Below, one piece after another: positions 56,604 through 64,000 of a DNA stretch of 64,000 bases. Each line of letters begins with the position of its first letter. The first letter of the stretch is position 1. Source of the stretch: Scatophagus argus (Eukaryota; Chordata; Actinopteri; Scatophagidae); NCBI RefSeq assembly GCF_020382885.2, contig NC_058497.1, positions 17,972,330-18,036,329 of the forward strand. Reading direction: 5' to 3'. A program made the translations under genes and the position numbers. A model generated the notes under the pieces. That model did no database searches. It had not been told where the DNA came from and saw nothing but the letters and a program-made list of their open reading frames with translations.

Positions 56604-59600
56604 GTCAAGTCAAGTCAACTTTATTTGTATAGCCCATTTTTATAAGCAGTTTGTCTCAAAGGGCTTAACATAACATCAGCAACATCCTCTGCCCTTCGAC
56701 CCTCAAATCGACTAAGGAAAAACTCCCAGAAAAACCTTTAACAGGAAAAAATGGAAGAAACCTCAGGGTGAGCAACAGAGGAGGGATCCCTCACCCAGGA
56801 CGGGCAGACGTGCAATGGATGTTGTACAGGCAGGAAAGCAATTAACAACATGAGAAATGACATTACTAAAAAGATAAGTAAAACAAAATCTCAACTGTTT
56901 AGTTTCACTTTTTGCTACCACCTCAATATGATTTTAACATTTCACAAGTTATAAGAAAATTATAGTAATGAAAATTATAATGAACTGCTGTAACATTCAT
57001 GTATTCTTTTTTTATGTGCTGTTGAAAATCACTATCCTATCAGTTCGATTTCGGCCCGTAGGGAGAACCACCCCGCCGATAGTCGGTACACAGAGGAATG
57101 ACAGGCAGATGTCAACAATACACATTGGGTTGGTCATAGAGCCGGCTACAGTTCAACTTGAAGATCTGGATGGAGAGATACCTGCAGAAAGATACAGAGA
57201 GAGAGAGAGAGAAAGGGAGGGAGAGACACAAGACTACGAGGAGCACTGGACACACAGTTGGTGACATAAAATAATGAACTGCATGTTAATCTGACGAGGG
57301 GAGAGGATAGAAGAGGAAAAGGAGGAGGGGAAACTGCTTGGTGGATCATGTTTGTGTCCCCCGGCAGCATAGGCCTAAAGCAGCTTAGCTATGATAGAGA
57401 TTTAAAGATTAACAGTTAGTCAGACCTATTCTACCTGTGGCTATATATCATGAGGTGACTGTAACTATGCCTACCAGCCCTACACACTTTATTTGGTGCT
57501 AACTATATGCTTTACTAAACAGAAAGGTTTTAAGTTTAGTCTTAAAAGTGGAGGTGGTGTCTGCCTGTCGAACTCAGATTGGCAACTGGTTCCACAGTAG
57601 GGGTGCCTGATAGCTAAAGGCTCGTCCTCCCGTTCTACTTTTATGAATTCTGGGAACTGTAAGTAAACCTGCACTCTGTGATCTGAGTGATCTATTGGGA
57701 ATATATGGGACTATTAGATCCTGCAGGTATGATGGGGCGAGTCCATTTAGGGCCTTATATGTAAGTAGGAGAATTTTAAAGTCTATTCTGAATTTTACCA
57801 GAAGCCAGTGAAGAGAAGCTAAGATGGGGGAGATATGATCCCTTTTACTGATTCCTGTTAAAACTCAAGCTGCTGCATTCTGGATCAGCTGCAGGTTATT
57901 AATAAGTAATTTGGACATCCTGACAATAGTGAGTTGCAGTAGTCCAGCCTAGAAGTAACGAAAGCATGGACAAGTTTTTCAGCATCACTCTGAGAGAGGA
58001 CACTCCTAATCTTAGCAATATTACGGAGGTGAAAGAGGTCTTAGAGGTCTGTTTAATGTGATGAATAAATGACACGTCCTGATCGAAGATCGTACTGGAG
58101 GCCAAAGTAATGCCGTCCAGAGAGAGAATATTATCAGCTATTCTATTTCTAAGGTGTTTGGGGCCTAGAACAATGATCTCAGTTTTGTCTGAGTTTAATA
58201 ATAAAAAATTGGAGGTCATCCAGTCCTTTATGTCCTTAAGACATGCCTGGAGTCTGGCTAACGACTCTGTTTCTTCAGGCTTTAAGGATAAGTACAGCTG
58301 AGTGTCATCAGCATAACAATGAAAGTTTATGCCATGTTTCTGAATAATATTTCCTAGAGGGAGCATGTATAAGGTGAACAGGATCGGCCCAAGCACTGAA
58401 CCTTGTGGAATACCAAGGCTAACCCTTATATATGAAGAGGAAACATTATTAATTTGAGCAAAGTGAAATCTATCTGTTAAATATGATTTGAACCAGCGTA
58501 GCGCAGTCCCTGTGATCCTAGTCTCATGTTCTAATCTGTGTAATAAAATGCTGTGATCTACAGTATCGAAAGCAGCACTAAGATCTAGCAAAACAAGTAT
58601 GGAGACAAGCCCGCGGTCTGATGCCATGAGGAGGTCATTTGTGACTTTAACCAGTGTTGTTTCTGTGCTGTGATGGGCTCTGAAACCAGACTGAAACATC
58701 TCAAAGAGACTGTTCCTGTGTAGGTGATCAATCAACTGATTTGCAACACACTTTCGAGTATTTTAGATAAGAACGTGAGGTTGGATATCGGCCTATAGTT
58801 TGCTAAGATGTCTGGGTCAAGTGAAGGTTTTTTAAGTAAAGGTCTAATGACGGCGGTTTTAAACGCCTGTGGTACATAACCTGTTGTTAAGGATAAGTTG
58901 ATCTGATCTAAGAAGGAAACGCCAATCAAGGGAAAGACGTCCTTGAGGAGCTTAGTTGGGATGGGGTCTAAGAGACATGTAGTTGGGTTAGATTTGTTAA
59001 TGCTGGAGGTCAGCTCGGGGAGGTCTATGGGCAGGAACCTGTCCAGAGATGGAGTAGGATTAAAAGAGATTTCTAGAGATGGCACTATATTGGCTATTCT
59101 GGGAAGATCTTTATTGATTATTTCTCTAATGTTATTGATTTTATTGGTGAAGAAACTCATGAAGTCTTCACTACTAAGAGCTGCAGGAATACAAGGCTCA
59201 ACAGAGCTGTGACTCTTGGTCGTGGGTTGTTCTTGTTTTTCTCTATTAATGTTGAATAATAGGCAGTTCTGGCTTCACGAAGGGCCTTTTTGTATGCCAA
59301 TAGACTGTCTTTCCAGGCTCTCTGGGATTCAGCTGATTTGGAGGAGTACCACTTCCTCTCCATCCGTCTTGATGTTTGTTTAAGTGTTCATATATTTGAA
59401 TTATACCAAGGAGCTAGCCTCCTATGATTTGTAACCTTCTTTCTCAGTGGGGCAACTATATCTAAAACTGTGTGCAACGTGGCTGCAGTGTTATTAACAA
59501 AAGAATCAATTGCTGCAGGAGTAACATTTAAATCAGTACGGTCTGTTGTACTGGTACATGGTGCTGAGGGGAGCTGTGATGGGATTGCATCCCTAAATCT

Positions 59601-60083
59601 GTCTACACTATCTTCAGAGAGGCATCTGGTGTAGTAGGCCTTTTTGTTGTGTGCTGTAAAGTCTTCTAGAGTTAGTTCAAAAACTACAAGTGAATGGTCT
59701 GAAAGGAGAGGGTTTTGAGGGGCAACTAACAGGTTCTTAGTTTCTAGGCCGTAGGTGAGAACCAGATTGAGTGTGTGATTGTGGCAGTGTGTTGGTTCAT
59801 TCACTATCTGAAGGAAACCTATTGAATCTAAGAGTGAACTAAAGGCTGTCTTAAGACTGTCAGAGTCAACATCCATATGAATGTTAAAGTCATCTACTAT
59901 AATGACTATATCTGTACTGAGCACTAAACTACATAAGAAGTCAGAAAACTCAGACACGAACTCTGAGTAAGAAGCAGCAGGTGGGCGATACACAACAACT
60001 AATAAAACTGGCTTTTCTGACTTCCAGTTTTGGTGAGACAGGCTGAGAGTGAGACTCTCAAATGAGCTATAGATAGAAAAAGA
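56604..60083 (-). mobile_element. 5'-truncated CR1/L2/Rex1-like LINE
   Basis: Non-LTR retrotransposon of the Jockey superfamily, 3480 bp. The 3' end is at 56604 with a short GTCAA repeat tail, the 3' UTR to about 57498, and the ORF2 stop near 57499. Reverse transcriptase follows: a C-terminal region with a broken SRLDYCN-like segment near 57.9 kb, YADDTQLY and GIPQGSVLGP at about 58.3-58.45 kb, LDLSAAFDTVDH near 58.58 kb and PLLKKPSLDPDILANYRP near 58.8 kb. The endonuclease C-terminal half is at 59.4-60.05 kb (DDFNIH, LSDHSLV). ORF2 has several frameshifts, one near 58740, and lacks the endonuclease N-terminus, so it is dead. The target duplication ATTGTAA is at 56597-56603 and 60084-60090. 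The spacers after copies 7 and 8 keep the empty site. A GA-rich microsatellite sits near 57198-57225. Confidence 0.92.
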
Positions 60084-60090
60084 ATTGTAA

Positions 60091-60641
60091 AAGAAAAAAG
60101 GCACTCTGGCCTCTCTCATGAAATGCATTTTTTGTGAGGTGCTGCAGTTATGTGTAACTGGTAGGTGAGTCTGAGAAAACAACAAATTTCAGCTGCCTTG
60201 TGCACAGAGGCGATAAAGAGCTCTCAGATTCATTTTATTAACCCTTTCATGTTCACTCCATGAAAAAAACAACAGAATTTTTTTTTGTTTGTTTTTGTGT
60301 TTTTCATGTTATGGGGAACTAATAAGGAGAACCAACTCTACCAAATGGTTGAGTAGACAGTCAAATGGTTAGAATTTATTAACTATTGATGGTGAAATGC
60401 ACACACTACAGTCTGATTTCTGCATTTATTGAGTTGCATTTCATATATTTGTCTCACATACAAATTTGAAGTGTACTCAGTACAAAGGGGATCTTCTGAG
60501 ACTCTGAGAAAAAAATCTTCTCAGAAAAAATAATTGGCTGTCATGAATATAATTCACATTTTAGTAGACCTCAATCATTACCGCCATACACAACTTAAAT
60601 TTGGGATCAGGAATGTGGCCATGCAGGGATTTTAGGCCCTG
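60091..60641. other. Upstream region of copy 10
   Basis: Continuation of the receptor spacer interrupted by the LINE. From about 60410 it matches the upstream region of copy 7 (TGCATTTATTGAGTTGCATT) and not that of copies 8 and 9. No gene seen. Confidence 0.6.
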
Positions 60642-60688
60642 CCCCTAGTTGTGCTTATGCCCTGGTGGGTGGTGTTGAAGATTAAAAG
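60642..60688 (+). promoter_or_regulatory. Conserved promoter block of copy 10
   Basis: Same block, 77 bases before the ATG at 60766. Confidence 0.7.
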
Positions 60689-60765
60689 CTGCAAGTCCAA
60701 AGAAAAGGGATGACATCACAATAAAACTGATCGGGCTCAGAAAAGGGTCAAACAGGAGAAAAAGC

Positions 60766-63700
60766 ATGTGGGCTTTTTCACAGTTCAATCTCCTCTTGCT
60801 TGTGTGTTTCATGTGGTTGTATCCTTCATTTTCTTATGCTGAGTCCTCCACTCTTCCTTCCTCCTCCTGCCACTTACAACGACATTTTCATTTAAATGGG
60901 ATGCACAAGCCTGGAGATGTTGTTCTGGGTGGACTGTTCCTGTTCAACTTCTTTACTGTCTTTCCTGACTTGTCTTTTACATCAGAACCACAACAGCCCA
61001 CCTGTCATGGGTGAGTACGTCAGGACAGCAGCAACAAACAGAAACTGGAGAAAATTGGTTCCCTTAATGGAATCTATTTTTTATGATCAAATATTGCTCT
61101 TTAAACATTTTGCTGATTTTGTAATAATTGTTACTATTCAAACTGTTCTAACTGTTGGAAAAATCTGCAGTGGTGCAATGTGTACATGCTGATAGAGTCA
61201 GTATACGCTGTATTTTTCAGTAGTAACCACTGGCATTCTTTGTGCTAGTTTTGATGTTGTAGGATTTAGACGGGCACTGACCATGGCCTTTGCTATTGAT
61301 GAGATCAACAGAAACTCCAACCTGCTACCTAATGTGACTCTGGGATACAGTCTTTATGATAACTGCGCCAATCTAGGGATTGGATTTCGTGCAGCATTGT
61401 CCTTAGTCAGTGGTCAAGAGGAGCAGTTTGTATTAGACGAGACCTGTGTTGGAACCCCTCCAGTAGTGGGGATTGTGGGTGATTCTTCTTCTACTCGTTC
61501 TATTGCCATCTCCAGTGTCTTAGGTTTGTACAGAGTGCCTATGGTAAGTTTTACACTTTACCTTTTCAGGATGGTTTTGCATCATTTTGAATTAGTGACA
61601 AATCTGATATCACATAACCATGAAGGAATAATCCTTAAACAGTTGATGGAGCTTGAAAGACTTCATACACAGTGTGTTTCTTTCTCAGGTGAGTTATTTT
61701 GCCACATGTTCCTGCCTGAGTGACCGACAAAAGTTTCCATCCTTCTTCAGGACAATACCAAGTGATGCTTTCCAGGTGAGGGAATATCAGCAAAATGAAA
61801 ATGCAGCAAAATAGAAAAAAAGCATGTTAAAGATGTGTAACACTAGTGACATTTTTTGTCACTGATGGGATTGTTTGGTGTCACAGCAAGCTGAAAAGTA
61901 ATAATAAAGCTTGTTCAGCAGGTTTTCCATAGAAAGACCATTTCAGCCTGTACTCTAATCTTTTCACATTCTGTATTCTCTCAGGTCCGTGCTATGATTC
62001 AGATTCTAAACCACTTTGGCTGGACTTGGGTTGGCCTGTTGATCAGTGACGATGACTATGGACTTCACGCTGCCCGATCCTTCCAATCTGACCTGGTTCA
62101 GTCTGGTGCAGGGTGTCTGGCCTATTTGGAGGTTATGCCTTGGGACAATGACCAAGATGAAATCAGGAGGATTGTAGATGTGATGAAGAAATCTACAGCT
62201 CGTGTGGTCATTGTGTTTGCACATCAGAAGCACACGATTAACCTCATGGAAGAGGTTGGGCATGAAACAAAACATATAAAGATTATAATGTAATATAGCT
62301 ACAAAGTTCAATATTTTTTGTGTTACACTGAAAGATTAAACTTACCATAAGATATTGGCCTGTGAACAATATGTTATTTTAAATATGTCATACTTTCTGT
62401 TTGGTAAAAGGTTTGTCCATTTGTGATGATACGTATAACTTTGTTCATAATTTGCATAACAGACAGGGCTTCCATCCATTAATGAATGAGGAGGCAAGAT
62501 AACCTGTGCATAATTCCGAGGAAAAGACTGTACTTTAGTGGCATGAAAGTGTGATTTCTATATTTATTATAATGCACAGGTGGTGAGACAGAATGTGACA
62601 GGCCTGCAGTGGATTACCAGTGAAGCTTGGACAGCAGCTACTGTGCTGCACACTTCCGATTTTATGCCATACCTGGCTGGCACACTGGGTATCGCCATCC
62701 GTCGAGGAGAAATCCCAGGCCTCAGGGAATTCCTCTTACAAACACACCCTGACCTACACAACAACAACAGCTATGGAAATAGTGTGGTGAGAGTTTAATC
62801 ATTTAATCTGACCGAGACATTACAGGAATAGTGTAATTATGTATAAAAGAGGTATTTTGAATACATTTCAGATCAGCCGGTTTTGGGAACACATATTTCA
62901 GTGTAGATTTGCACCACCTCCAGCAGACTGGGTAGATGCTGGAGGAGGATTATGCACTGGACAGGAAGATCTAGAAAGTGTGGAGACTGAGTTCATGGAT
63001 GCTTCAGACCTCAGTTCAGAGTACAATGTGTACAAGGCTGTGTATGCACTGGCATATGCCCTTGATGACATGCTGCGCTGTGTGCCAGGCAGAGGGCCTT
63101 TCAGAGGACACAGCTGTGGCAGTTTGAAAGAACTGGAGCCATGGCAGGTATGATACCACTGTGGACACCACCTGTTCATTTAGCTAAATTATGGTGCTGA
63201 TTGTGTCGTGCATTATAGGATTTAGAGTGTAGGATTACAGGAGGAGTGCAGTCCTATGAGAGGACTGTGTGTGTGTGTCTGTGTGTGTGTGTGTGTGTGT
63301 GTGTCTGTGTGTGCTGCAAACCGAGCTTCTATGTTTTTAGCTTTCATAGCCTTCCTTGTTGTTAGTAGCAATGAATTTCATGTATCACCTTTGAAATGCA
63401 TACACACTACAGTTTTCCAGTGTTCATGGGGACATTTCCATCCCATTCCTTTATAAAACAAAGGTGGATGAAGACTTGCAGTCATGTTGCTATCAGGAGA
63501 AACATTTGCATGCTTTGCTTGTTTGTTTCGCATGTTCCTATTACAACAGCATACACAAAGGAAGATTCATTAAGTTTCAGAGGCCAGGGCAGTTTCCAAG
63601 ATGGAGCTGTTATCCACTAACCTTACATCAGACATCTAGCATAATGTGACCTCTTTATTATATTTATGTGTTCGTAACTACAGTATGCATTACGTACTAC

Positions 63701-64000
63701 TGTGTTCATTGCAGTCATATATATTGCATGTTGCGATTACGTTCTGATTCAATCTGTCATCTTTCCCTTTTCACTATCTATTATTCTGATATTCATCTAG
63801 TTGGTGTATTATTTGGATAAGGTCAACTTCACCACATCATTTGGTGATCAAGTGACATTTGATGAGAATGGTGATGTCTTACCAATATATGATATCATGA
63901 ACTGGCTGTGGCTCCCTGATGGAACAACTAAACTTCAGAATGTGGGTGAGGTTAAGAAGTCAGCCTTCAAAGGTGAAGAACTCAGAATTGATGAAGACAA
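60766..64000 (+). CDS. OlfC/V2R-type chemosensory receptor, copy 10 (3' part outside window)
   Basis: Visible exons are 60766-61010, 61249-61543, 61689-61775, 61985-62254, 62580-62786, 62872-63147 and 63801 to the window end (200 of 228 bases). Frame open so far. Exons 1-3 and their introns follow copy 7 (CLSDRQ, GGGCTTTTTCAC start region), while exon 5 ([10 protein letters not shown]) and intron 6 with the interrupted GT repeat follow copy 9. Exon 4 is distinctive (AHQKHTINL) and exon 6 reads [19 protein letters not shown]. The exon 2 acceptor is GCTAG where others have GTTAG, and exon 7 starts TTG where others start CTG (both Leu). The cysteine-rich and seven-helix exons lie beyond the window. 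Confidence 0.93.
63266..63313. repeat. GT microsatellite in intron 6 of copy 10
   Basis: (GT)n run with CT interruptions, same form as in copy 9. Confidence 0.9.

Overview
The window is eukaryotic, most likely a ray-finned (teleost) fish. It is a head-to-tail, plus-strand array of class C chemosensory GPCR genes (OlfC, the fish vomeronasal type 2 receptor or V2R family). Evidence for a fish is the receptor sequences, short introns of about 80 to 800 bp, and fish-type repeats: an L2/CR1-like LINE, an L2 tail with a TCCA-rich end, Tc1-like transposase fragments and Ty3/gypsy-like LTR fossils.

Layout. Ten receptor copies are present: copy 1 (3' part only, 1-3143), copy 2 (4811-10170), copy 3 (15083-19701), copy 4 (20828-25449), copy 5 (26318-30987), copy 6 (33555-37711), copy 7 (38762-42940), copy 8 (44687-49173), copy 9 (51051-55564) and copy 10 (60766 to past the window end). 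An eleventh copy survives only as its last 12 codons and 3' flank (from 14219). Each full copy has nine coding exons giving 879 or 880 residues: signal peptide, Venus-flytrap ligand-binding domain, cysteine-rich domain and seven-helix domain. Copies 2-7 and 9 look intact, as do the visible parts of 1 and 10. Copy 8 has a premature stop in exon 1.

The most interesting points are as follows. (i) The part of the ligand-binding domain that is one exon of about 800 bp in textbook V2R genes is split here into four exons by three phase-0 introns in every copy. (ii) Exon 3 begins with a perfect donor sequence directly after its acceptor, the form of a recursive splice site. (iii) A 47-bp block with a TTAAAAG box lies exactly 77 bases before every start codon. 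(iv) Several copies are mosaics (6, 10, perhaps 2), and copies 8 and 9 are a very recent 6.36-kb tandem duplication. (v) Copies 7-9 have lost the proline of the class C FxPKxY motif.

Spacers and introns carry the mobile elements. These are a solo LTR in intron 3 of copy 2, Tc1 fragments after copies 2 and 5, a broken Ty3/gypsy-like element at 10893-14218, an L2 tail before copy 4, a retroposon tail after copies 8 and 9, and a 3.5-kb LINE between copies 9 and 10. Several can be dated against the duplications because paralogous units keep the empty site. The receptors are expected to act in olfactory sensory neurons, each sensing amino-acid-like odorants; this is inferred from the family, not from the sequence alone.
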